DNA of 14,609 nucleotides, from contig JBDTVG010000109.1 of the NCBI GenBank assembly GCA_040007395.1, positions 1-14,609 of the forward strand, written 5' to 3'. Below, in pieces: positions 7,615-13,548 of this stretch. Under the pieces are notes generated by a model. The model was not told where the DNA came from. It worked only from the letters and a program-made list of their open reading frames with translations, and did no database searches. Made by a program: the position numbers and the translations under genes. Position 1 is the stretch's first letter. Each line of letters starts with the position of its first letter. The stretch comes from DATGFK01 sp040007395. GTDB taxonomy: Bacteria; Chloroflexota; Anaerolineae; Aggregatilineales; UBA2796.

Positions 7615-7629
7615 TTTGCGGATCGCAAA
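7615..7629. repeat. Small inverted repeat over the rodA -35 region
   Basis: TTTGCG (7615-7620), GAT, CGCAAA (7624-7629). The arms are perfect but only 6 bp with a 3-base loop. It begins 13 bp after the minE stop and coincides with the -35 of the candidate rodA promoter; no U tract follows, so an intrinsic terminator is unlikely. Confidence 0.35.
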
Positions 7630-7643
7630 CCCGGCGCTATAAT
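7616..7643 (+). promoter_or_regulatory. Candidate internal promoter for rodA
   Basis: A perfect -10, TATAAT (7638-7643), lies 16 bp after TTGCGG (7616-7621). It sits in the 70-nt minE-rodA gap, the longest gap in the operon. Transcription would start near 7650, leaving about 23 nt of leader including AGGA at 7661-7664. This would let rodA be expressed apart from minCDE. Confidence 0.5.
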
Positions 7644-7660
7644 TCCGCTCCGTTTGGGAG

Positions 7661-7664
7661 AGGA
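7661..7664 (+). promoter_or_regulatory. Ribosome binding site of rodA
   Basis: AGGA within GGGAGAGGA, 8 nt before TTG 7673. The next in-frame ATG (7691) would be 26 nt away, so this site supports the TTG start. Confidence 0.6.
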
Positions 7665-7672
7665 ACTGTAAT

Positions 7673-8785
7673 TTGATAACTGCAAACCGGATGCGTATCT
7701 GGCGTAACTTCGATTTTGTCCTAATTGGTATTGTCTTCCTCCTGATCATCTATGGTGTATTGATGATCCGCAGCGCAACGCTGGGTGCAGTCGATACTGA
7801 CCTAATCTCCCGTGTCCCACGTCAAATCCAGTATGCCCTTGTTGGAATCGTGATTCTGCTCATTACCGCGGCTATCGATTACCGGCTGCTTGGCGCACTC
7901 CACCAATATATCTATGGCTTTCTGGTCTTTGTGCTAGGTCTGGTCACTGTGCTGGGTGTCGTTGGCGCGGCAGGGGCACAGCGTTGGCTCACCGTTGGTA
8001 TTCCGATCCAACCCTCGGAGATCGCTAAAATTCTGCTTGTGATTGTGTTGGCGCAGCATTTGCAGACACAGTACCACAAGTTCGACAAACTCCAAACCGT
8101 CATCATCTCGCTGGGCTATGTCGGAGTCCCAGCGCTATTCATCTTCTTGCAACCCAGCCTCGGCATTACGATTCTGGTCATGTTTACGTGGTTCGTGATG
8201 GTCTGGGCATCGGGGTTACGGATCAAGCATATCCTCTTGTTTTTGCTGCTGCTTGCGATTGCCCTACCGGTGCTATGGGGACGTTTGCAGCCTTACCAGC
8301 AAGGTCGCATTTTCTCATTCCTGAACTGTGCTCAGAGCAATACCGATGCGTGTTACAACATTAAGCAAGCCGAATACAGTATCGGGTCAGGTGGAGAGTT
8401 CGGCAAAGGCTATGCCTACGGCACGCAAACCCAACTCCGCTTTCTGCGGGTGCGTCACACCGACTTTATTTTTGCCGTGATCGCACATGAACTTGGGTTT
8501 ATCGGCGCGATTCTCGTGCTAATCTTAATTACTATCCTGCTGTGGCGAATCATGCGGGCTGCTCGCTTGGCACAAGATCCGTTGGGCAGTCTCATCTGTT
8601 ATGGCGTAGCCGCCAATATCTTTTTCCAGACTTTTGTTTCCATCGGCATGAATCTATCGCTGCTGCCCGTGACAGGGCTAACGCTGCCCTTTATCAGTTC
8701 TGGCGGTAGTTCACTGCTCACGCTGTTATTTGGCATTGGTCTGGTTGAAAGTGTCGTCATGCGGCACAAGCGACTTGATTTCTAA
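7673..8785 (+). CDS. rodA: SEDS-family peptidoglycan glycosyltransferase, RodA-type
   Basis: Polytopic SEDS protein, 370 aa, that polymerises lipid II into glycan strands with a partner class B PBP. About ten hydrophobic helices are visible. Conserved stretches are GAQRWL (101-106), QPSEIAKI (113-120), IGSGGEFGKG (237-246), RHTDFIFAVIAHELG (261-275) with Asp264 at the catalytic-aspartate position, and LPVTGLTLPFISSGGSSL near 331-348. The usual QPDLG reads QPSLG (160-164), and AEELG reads AHELG. FtsW, RodA and SpoVE are hard to separate by eye; I chose RodA because minCDE followed by rodA is a known arrangement in clostridia. Initiation at TTG 7673 is supported by a well-placed ribosome binding site. 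Confidence 0.85.
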   Translation: MITANRMRIWRNFDFVLIGIVFLLIIYGVLMIRSATLGAVDTDLISRVPRQIQYALVGIVILLITAAIDYRLLGALHQYIYGFLVFVLGLVTVLGVVGAAGAQRWLTVGIPIQPSEIAKILLVIVLAQHLQTQYHKFDKLQTVIISLGYVGVPALFIFLQPSLGITILVMFTWFVMVWASGLRIKHILLFLLLLAIALPVLWGRLQPYQQGRIFSFLNCAQSNTDACYNIKQAEYSIGSGGEFGKGYAYGTQTQLRFLRVRHTDFIFAVIAHELGFIGAILVLILITILLWRIMRAARLAQDPLGSLICYGVAANIFFQTFVSIGMNLSLLPVTGLTLPFISSGGSSLLTLLFGIGLVESVVMRHKRLDF

Positions 8786-8794
8786 GATCCCTAT

Positions 8795-9268
8795 CTAGGG
8801 TTGTACTGGTTCCGGGACGATCTCCACTAGATCGCCGACTTTGATATGCCCTGACTTCACCACTTGGCACATAATCCCGACGCGCCCATCGACAGAAACA
8901 GGCATCCGGTCATCGATGGGAGTCAACTGTTCGCAAGGGTCGCGTGGCTTGCCGAGCACAATAACAGCCTCGTCGCCAAGTCGCAGCAGCGTTCCGACTG
9001 GCAGATCGCGCAAATCTACGCCGCCCAAAATGATATTTTCGCCTAATGCTCCCGGCGTATTGGGGTAGCCTTCGGCCTCAAGTTCCGCCAGTGTGATTTC
9101 ATCCATGACATTCAGGTTACGCTTCGGATTGCCGCCTTTACGATCCCCATCGATCCCGTAACCTTCCAGCAAATTGACCTCAGCGATAGGCTTGCGGAGA
9201 TAACCAACACTGTTAGGCGCGGCTTGTTCGTCCTTAGGTTTGTATACAATGCTCTTGATGGTAATCAT
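8795..9268 (-). CDS. MOSC domain-containing protein
   Basis: Small stand-alone MOSC domain protein, 157 aa, related to the C-terminal sulfur-carrying domain of molybdenum cofactor sulfurase and to YiiM/YuaD proteins. GIDGDRKGG (38-46), PGALGENI (72-79) and RDPCEQL (109-115) are typical; Cys112 is the expected sulfur or Moco-thiol residue. The C-terminal stretch GRVGIMCQVVKSGHIKVGD is also standard for the family. The ATG at 9268 is preferred to 9289 because AGGAG lies 7 nt upstream of it. The gene converges on rodA with only 9 bp between the stops and is divergent from the DinB-like gene. No molybdoenzyme is encoded nearby, so the physiological partner is unknown. Confidence 0.9.
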   Translation of the reverse strand: MITIKSIVYKPKDEQAAPNSVGYLRKPIAEVNLLEGYGIDGDRKGGNPKRNLNVMDEITLAELEAEGYPNTPGALGENIILGGVDLRDLPVGTLLRLGDEAVIVLGKPRDPCEQLTPIDDRMPVSVDGRVGIMCQVVKSGHIKVGDLVEIVPEPVQP

Positions 9269-9275
9269 TTGCGTT

Positions 9276-9280
9276 CTCCT
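9276..9280 (-). promoter_or_regulatory. Ribosome binding site of the MOSC gene
   Basis: AGGAG on the minus strand, 7 nt before ATG 9268. It falls between the two possible starts and therefore rules in favour of 9268 over 9289. Confidence 0.75.
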
Positions 9281-9293
9281 AAAATTCATGATG

Positions 9294-9302
9294 ATTATAG
9301 CA
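9294..9302 (-). promoter_or_regulatory. Extended -10 promoter of the MOSC gene
   Basis: Minus strand TGCTATAAT: a consensus TATAAT preceded by the TGn extension. No good -35 lies 16-18 bp upstream, which extended -10 promoters can do without. Transcription would start near 9287, giving a leader of about 20 nt that includes the AGGAG. Confidence 0.5.
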
Positions 9303-9479
9303 CCCGATGGACTTAGTGATCTAAACGAGAATCGAATAAACGCTCTTATGCGATTCTAAGAAGCTATACAGTATGCTTTAGCAAGATGTAACGGGGAGAA
9401 TGCAGAAGATCGTATTTTAACTCTAGCATAATTCTCAACATTATCCGATAGAGCTTGATTAGCGATCCTGAGGAAAGCC

Positions 9480-10067
9480 ATGCCTGAAATCGATTTTGAG
9501 CTTGTGAACTCAGTGCTTGCGGATTTTCAACGCGGCATTAGTCGCCCATTTATTGAGATCGCGTCTCCCTATTCTATTGAATCGATTGTGCGAGGGTTTA
9601 ACAGTCAGCGTGAGGAATTATTCACATTGTTAGATAGCTTGGATGATACGCAAATTGTGTATAAACCTGCTGACAGCGAATTTTCGGTCAGTGAGGTGGT
9701 TAGCCACATGATTGCGGCGCAAGGTGGTGTGTATAACGCCCTGCTCGATCTATCGGAGATTGTCATGCCATTTGTGGCACACACACCGAATGGCCCCGGT
9801 GCTGGCGCACAAAATACCCTAAAGGCGGCAGATGCCCGTGAGCAATTACATACCGCTACCGATGAAATGATTGAAGTTATCCGGCAAGTGGCGCGAATTG
9901 ACAAACCAGCGATGCGTGACTATCCCGATTTTGGCCTGATGTCGCCGAAATCATGGATGATGTTCCAGATCACACACGATTACGATCATCTCCGACAGGC
10001 CAAAAAGATCCGCGCGGCGGAAGGATTCCCCACACAAAATCAGGTGACGACTAACCCTTTATCTTAA
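9480..10067 (+). CDS. DinB superfamily protein (putative metalloenzyme)
   Basis: Four-helix-bundle protein of the DinB/YfiT-like group, 195 aa. His76 (SEVVSHMI), His166 and His170 (FQITHDYDHLRQ) give the metal-binding His triad expected of the family. Members include thiol-dependent transferases (bacillithiol, mycothiol) and many without known function, so no reaction is assigned. The first ~40 residues precede the recognisable bundle. GAGGA, about 7 nt before ATG 9480, is a good ribosome binding site. The upstream region (9269-9479) is shared with the divergent MOSC gene; no clear plus-strand promoter was identified there. The stop codon overlaps the convergent LLM gene by 4 bp. Confidence 0.85.
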   Translation: MPEIDFELVNSVLADFQRGISRPFIEIASPYSIESIVRGFNSQREELFTLLDSLDDTQIVYKPADSEFSVSEVVSHMIAAQGGVYNALLDLSEIVMPFVAHTPNGPGAGAQNTLKAADAREQLHTATDEMIEVIRQVARIDKPAMRDYPDFGLMSPKSWMMFQITHDYDHLRQAKKIRAAEGFPTQNQVTTNPLS

Positions 10068-11041
10068 GCCTTCAACAGTGGTAGCAAATATTGGGCATAT
10101 TCGTCAAGGCATGTAGGATCACCATTGAGCGGTTGCAAAATCACGGTATCCGCTCCGGCTTCGGCGAAACGGGTCAAAGAGGCAACCGCTTGGTCGGGCG
10201 TACCGGAAACAGAAAGTTCATCAACCCAGCCGTCAGGCATGAGGCGGGCGGTTTCTTCTAGACCATGTTCACGGTACATGGCTAGCGCTTCATCGGCAAT
10301 GCCTAACGGCGTGAGATGGACAGTAGACCACGCAAAGTGTGCGGCTAGCATCCGCCGAATGTTTTCACGCGCTGCCACACCATCAGGATTTACCTTCGAT
10401 TCGACGAACACTACACAGCGGTTTTCGGATTGTCCCGACTCTGCCATCCCTGCGGCGATATGACTTCGCGCCCAGCGTATATAGGCGGGTGAGGACATCT
10501 CGGTAAGAATAGTCCCATCGCCGATCCGTCCGGCGAGTTGCAGCGATTTTTCACGGATCGCGCCGATATAGAGTGGTGGTATTTCCGGTGGAGTTAGTAC
10601 CATCTTCACGGCTTCCAAATGAACGTGCGTGCCGTGCAGCGTAACGGTTTCGCCACGCAGCAGTCCCCGGACAGCGGTTACGGTTTCTTCGAGCGCTTTC
10701 ATCGTAGATTTTGGGGCTGCACCAATCTGCTTCATCCACGACTCCACGCCATGCCCAAACCCCGGCAGGAACCGACCCGGATACAGCCGCGCCAACGTGG
10801 CAATTTCCATTGCCGCAAAGAGTGGATTACGTACCGTCGCGGGTAAAAGCCCAATCCCGACTTTGATATGATCCGTTTTGGCAAGGATGGTTGCCGCCGA
10901 ACTAAACGCCCCCGCCAGAAAAGCATCTTCCCACAGCCAGATCTCATCAAATCCGGCGGCTTCGGAGCGCTGCGCATAATCGACTAAAGTTTCTGGCGGA
11001 AACACAGGATGAAAAATCACACCCAAGGCTGGCTTTGGCAT
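10064..11041 (-). CDS. LLM class flavin-dependent oxidoreductase
   Basis: Luciferase-like TIM-barrel oxidoreductase, 325 aa, using FMN or coenzyme F420. The N-terminal strand reads ALGVIFHPVFPPE, followed by EAAGFDEIWLWED, typical of the first two barrel strands. RNPLFAAMEIATLARLYPGRF and GFGHG are the usual middle motifs, PPLYIGAIREKSLQLAGRIGDG matches the following strand, and the C-terminus has GTPDQAVASLTRFAEAGADTVIL. F420-dependent members often have this shape, but cofactor choice cannot be settled by eye. ATG 11041 is used rather than an upstream start at 11149 because the family begins here and AAAGGA sits 8 nt before it; the longer form would also overlap the upstream gene. It is the second gene of an operon, 25 bp after the Gfo/Idh/MocA gene. 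Confidence 0.9.
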   Translation of the reverse strand: MPKPALGVIFHPVFPPETLVDYAQRSEAAGFDEIWLWEDAFLAGAFSSAATILAKTDHIKVGIGLLPATVRNPLFAAMEIATLARLYPGRFLPGFGHGVESWMKQIGAAPKSTMKALEETVTAVRGLLRGETVTLHGTHVHLEAVKMVLTPPEIPPLYIGAIREKSLQLAGRIGDGTILTEMSSPAYIRWARSHIAAGMAESGQSENRCVVFVESKVNPDGVAARENIRRMLAAHFAWSTVHLTPLGIADEALAMYREHGLEETARLMPDGWVDELSVSGTPDQAVASLTRFAEAGADTVILQPLNGDPTCLDEYAQYLLPLLKA

Positions 11042-11049
11042 AAATCGTG

Positions 11050-11055
11050 TCCTTT
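11050..11055 (-). promoter_or_regulatory. Ribosome binding site of the LLM oxidoreductase gene
   Basis: AAAGGA on the minus strand, 8 nt before ATG 11041 and inside the 25-bp gap to the upstream gene. It decides the start in favour of 11041. Confidence 0.65.
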
Positions 11056-11066
11056 GTAAGCTGAGA

Positions 11067-12152
11067 TCAGGCCGGGATAGGTGTTGTATTGGCAGCGCTG
11101 GAATTATAAGCGGCTTCGACAACTGCCATTGTCTTGTAAGCGTCGTCAACGGACGTTGGCAGCACGTTAGACGACCCTTCGATAAAGCGCATCAAACTTG
11201 CCATCGTGCCGATAAAGGCATCGGGGAACCATGTTCCCGAAAGTGGGACGGTTTGCCACTGCGGCACTTGACCGCTTTGACCGTCTTCAAGGATACAGTA
11301 TTCTAGATCGTCCGGTTCGCCTTGCGGGTAGTTCAGATTTACGCCGACTTTGGCCTTAATCGCGCCGTGCGTGCCTTCCCATTTGACGTAGCTCTCCTGA
11401 TGGCGCGATCCAAACTCATGCCCATGATTGGTCGTGATGTTCGCCCGCAGTGTATCCCCATAGTCAAGAATGATATTGGATCGCGTGCTTGCCAATTGGG
11501 GCTGCTTGGGATGTTTGAGCGTTTTGGCATAAACCCCTTGTGGTTCACCCAAAAACGAGCGCATCAGGTCGATATAGTGAATGCTGTGGTACAGGATCTC
11601 CATGCGTGGAATGCCCACCAGAAATGTCCAGAGTTGCCAAGGGGTATAGACCAGCATTCGGGCTTCCATATCGTGGAGATCGCCAATTGCACCTTGCTCG
11701 ATCAGGCTGCGGGCGGCCAGAATATAGGGCGCGTAGCGCATCTGGAAGTTGATCGCGGCAATCAGATGTTTACTATGGCACAGGTCAAGGATCTGCCGTG
11801 CTTCCGCCAGATTATTGCCCATCGGTTTTTGAATAAGCACGCCACGTCCATCAGGAATATGAGGCAACACCGCCAGAATTGCCGAAGCGGGCAGCGCGAC
11901 ATCAAAGACAGCATCGAGTGGCGCACCTTTGATCGCATCGTCAAGCGAGGCAAACACCTGAGGAACTGCAAAGGTCGCTGCCATCTCAGCAGCACGTTTT
12001 TGATCACGATCATAAATGCCACCGAGGATGAACCCTGCTTTTTTGTAAGCTGGGTAGTGGGCATCATGAACAATGCCGCCCGCGCCAATGCTAATAATCG
12101 GTACACGCTTTTCGGGGAGCGTTACCGACTGGATGATGTTAAAGTTTGCCAT
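11067..12152 (-). CDS. Gfo/Idh/MocA family oxidoreductase
   Basis: Predicted NAD(P)-dependent sugar or inositol-type dehydrogenase, 361 aa. The Rossmann dinucleotide motif is IISIGAGGIVHDAHYPAYKKAG (GAGGIV at 23-28), followed by GGIYDRD at the second strand. The conserved lysine motif, normally EKP, reads IQKPMGNN (Lys109). NFQMRYAP and YHSIHYIDLMRSF (His189, His192) match the catalytic half of the family. The first ~15 residues before the Rossmann strand are slightly longer than usual. First gene of a two-gene operon with the LLM oxidoreductase, which suggests a shared oxidative pathway for a carbohydrate or related compound; the substrate is not known. Transcription probably starts near 12196 from the promoter at 12203-12230. 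Confidence 0.9.
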   Translation of the reverse strand: MANFNIIQSVTLPEKRVPIISIGAGGIVHDAHYPAYKKAGFILGGIYDRDQKRAAEMAATFAVPQVFASLDDAIKGAPLDAVFDVALPASAILAVLPHIPDGRGVLIQKPMGNNLAEARQILDLCHSKHLIAAINFQMRYAPYILAARSLIEQGAIGDLHDMEARMLVYTPWQLWTFLVGIPRMEILYHSIHYIDLMRSFLGEPQGVYAKTLKHPKQPQLASTRSNIILDYGDTLRANITTNHGHEFGSRHQESYVKWEGTHGAIKAKVGVNLNYPQGEPDDLEYCILEDGQSGQVPQWQTVPLSGTWFPDAFIGTMASLMRFIEGSSNVLPTSVDDAYKTMAVVEAAYNSSAANTTPIPA

Positions 12153-12202
12153 AAAACTGAAAATCCTCGATCTGAGAAGGTTTTATTAAGTCAAAAGGTC
12201 GG

Positions 12203-12218
12203 ATTTTATCGATAAAAT
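12203..12218. promoter_or_regulatory. Perfect 16-bp palindrome, probable operator
   Basis: ATTTTATCGATAAAAT is fully self-complementary. Its left half is the -10 of the minus-strand promoter, and the rest lies in the spacer. A CpG-centred palindrome of this size is typical of LacI-family operators, but no regulator gene is in the window. It lies in the 155-bp divergent gap between the dehydrogenase and the MBL-fold gene and could act on both. Confidence 0.6.
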
Positions 12219-12230
12219 AGGACGTGTCAA
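12203..12230 (-). promoter_or_regulatory. Sigma70-type promoter of the Gfo/Idh/MocA-LLM operon
   Basis: Minus strand TTGACA (12225-12230, full consensus) and TAAAAT (12203-12208) are separated by 16 bp. The leader is about 44 nt to ATG 12152. Confidence 0.65.
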
Positions 12231-12307
12231 TTTTCTTATGCCATCCTATGTCTCCATATTCTGATAAACCTTGACCGCAAAAGGTAACTGCGAAAGCGGG
12301 AATACTA

Positions 12308-12889
12308 ATGAATATAGTCAATGTAGGCTATGACTCGACCAATTATTATGTGCTGGCGGATAAGAAGCCCCTACTGCTAGTAGATGTGGGCTGGCCCGGT
12401 ACCCTCGCCAAATTGCAGCATCAATGCCAGCGGATGAATATTGCACTAACAGACATCCAACATTTTCTGATTACCCACTATCACCCGGATCATGCAGGGC
12501 TGGCGCAAGAACTAAGACAAATGGGCAGCAAACTCATTGTTATTGATTTTCAGATTGCCGCTATTCCTGCCATGCGTAGCTATATGAAGCCGCAAAACCA
12601 TTATGTTGAAATTGATGTGACGGATACCGTTCAACTCAGCTTGGCAGACAGTTCATCTTACTTGGCAACGCTTGGCATTGAGGGCAAGATTATCGCGACT
12701 CCGGGTCACTCGGACGATAGCGTTACGCTCATTTTGGAGGATGGCAGCGCCTTTACCGGCGATTTGACCCATCCCGCCATGATCGAAGACGACCCAACGA
12801 GTCTGCTCTACCAGAGTTGGGAGAAGATTCGGGTGGAAGGAGTTAAAACTATCTATCCGGGACATGGCCCAATCTGGCAATTGCCATAA
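12308..12889 (+). CDS. Metallo-beta-lactamase-fold hydrolase
   Basis: Compact MBL-fold hydrolase, 193 aa, resembling glyoxalase II/YcbL-type proteins rather than antibiotic-degrading enzymes. All metal-ligand motifs are present: HYHPDH (57-62), His134 in TPGHSDDS, Asp152 in FTGDLTHP and His186 in YPGHG. Two metals, probably zinc, are expected. The beta-strand opening NYYVLADKKPLLLVDVGWPG is typical. It lacks the extra C-terminal domain of glyoxalase II. No strong ribosome binding site precedes ATG 12308; GGGAA is the best candidate. It is divergent from the dehydrogenase operon, whose palindromic operator is about 90 bp away. The substrate is unknown. Confidence 0.9.
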   Translation: MNIVNVGYDSTNYYVLADKKPLLLVDVGWPGTLAKLQHQCQRMNIALTDIQHFLITHYHPDHAGLAQELRQMGSKLIVIDFQIAAIPAMRSYMKPQNHYVEIDVTDTVQLSLADSSSYLATLGIEGKIIATPGHSDDSVTLILEDGSAFTGDLTHPAMIEDDPTSLLYQSWEKIRVEGVKTIYPGHGPIWQLP

Positions 12890-12926
12890 CAGTCACGAGC
12901 ATCCAAACGGTTCACGTACTGCTTAC

Positions 12927-13529
12927 TCAGCGTTTCGAGAGGCTAGCAATTTCATCGGCGCTCAGGGGCAACCATTGACCCGGCACAAGTCCTGCCAGTG
13001 TGATCGATCCAATGGCCCAACGCACTAATCGCAAGGCGGGATAGCCGACAGCAGCGGTCATGCGGCGTACTTGACGGTTACGCCCTTCCGTAATGGTTAG
13101 GCGTAACCATGCTGTTGGAATATGCTTGCGATAGCGGATCGGCACAGGGCGCTCTGGAAGATCGGGCGGCGAGTCGAGTAGTGTCACAGTGGCAGGTCGA
13201 GTCCGACCATCTTTGAGATCGATGCCCTCGCGCAGGCGTTGTAGTGCAGGTGCATCGGGAATCCGTTCCACCTGCACCAGATACGTCTTAGAGTGGGCAT
13301 ACGCTGGGTTGGTCAATCGCGCATTCAGCGCCCCAGAGTCCGTCAGCAGCAGCAGCCCTTCGCTATCGTAGTCCAACCGACCAGCAGCGTACACCCCCGG
13401 CACATTGATATAGTTCGCTAGCGTATCACGCCCCTGAGAGTCGGTGAACTGTGTTAGTACATTATACGGCTTCCAGAAACGGATACTCTGTACGGCACGA
13501 CGCATATCCGTTTGTTTTCCCGCTTTCAT
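12927..13529 (-). CDS. rluE: 23S rRNA pseudouridine synthase, RluE-type
   Basis: Converts a uridine in 23S rRNA helix 89 (U2457 in E. coli) to pseudouridine. The frame closely follows RluE: KPYNVLTQFTDSQGRDTL, GVYAAGRLDYDSEGLLLLTD with catalytic Asp53, RYRKHIPTAWLRLTI, and EGRNRQVRRMTAAVGYPALRL. No N-terminal S4 domain is present, as in RluE and unlike RluB or RsuA. The start is uncertain: ATG 13529 (200 aa) leaves 19 bp after the upstream gene, ATG 13505 is 8 codons shorter and starts just before the conserved domain, and neither has a strong ribosome binding site. A start at 13634 would run through the upstream gene and is unlikely. Confidence 0.92.
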   Translation of the reverse strand: MKAGKQTDMRRAVQSIRFWKPYNVLTQFTDSQGRDTLANYINVPGVYAAGRLDYDSEGLLLLTDSGALNARLTNPAYAHSKTYLVQVERIPDAPALQRLREGIDLKDGRTRPATVTLLDSPPDLPERPVPIRYRKHIPTAWLRLTITEGRNRQVRRMTAAVGYPALRLVRWAIGSITLAGLVPGQWLPLSADEIASLSKR

Positions 13530-13548
13530 CACTGCTGCCGATTCACGA

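Noticed and set aside
8788..8799. CCCTATCTAGGG as a bidirectional terminator between rodA and MOSC
   Set aside because: Five-base arms with a 2-base centre cannot form a stable hairpin and no U tract follows.
9361..9479. Plus-strand promoter for the DinB-like gene (TATACA or CATAAT)
   Set aside because: No -35 at acceptable spacing upstream of either hexamer.
11322..12215. 297-codon open frame on the plus strand
   Set aside because: Lies antisense to the well-supported Gfo/Idh/MocA gene and shows no recognisable domain.
12308..12889. Antibiotic-resistance beta-lactamase
   Set aside because: Fold and metal motifs fit the general glyoxalase II-like MBL family; no signal peptide or class B lactamase features.
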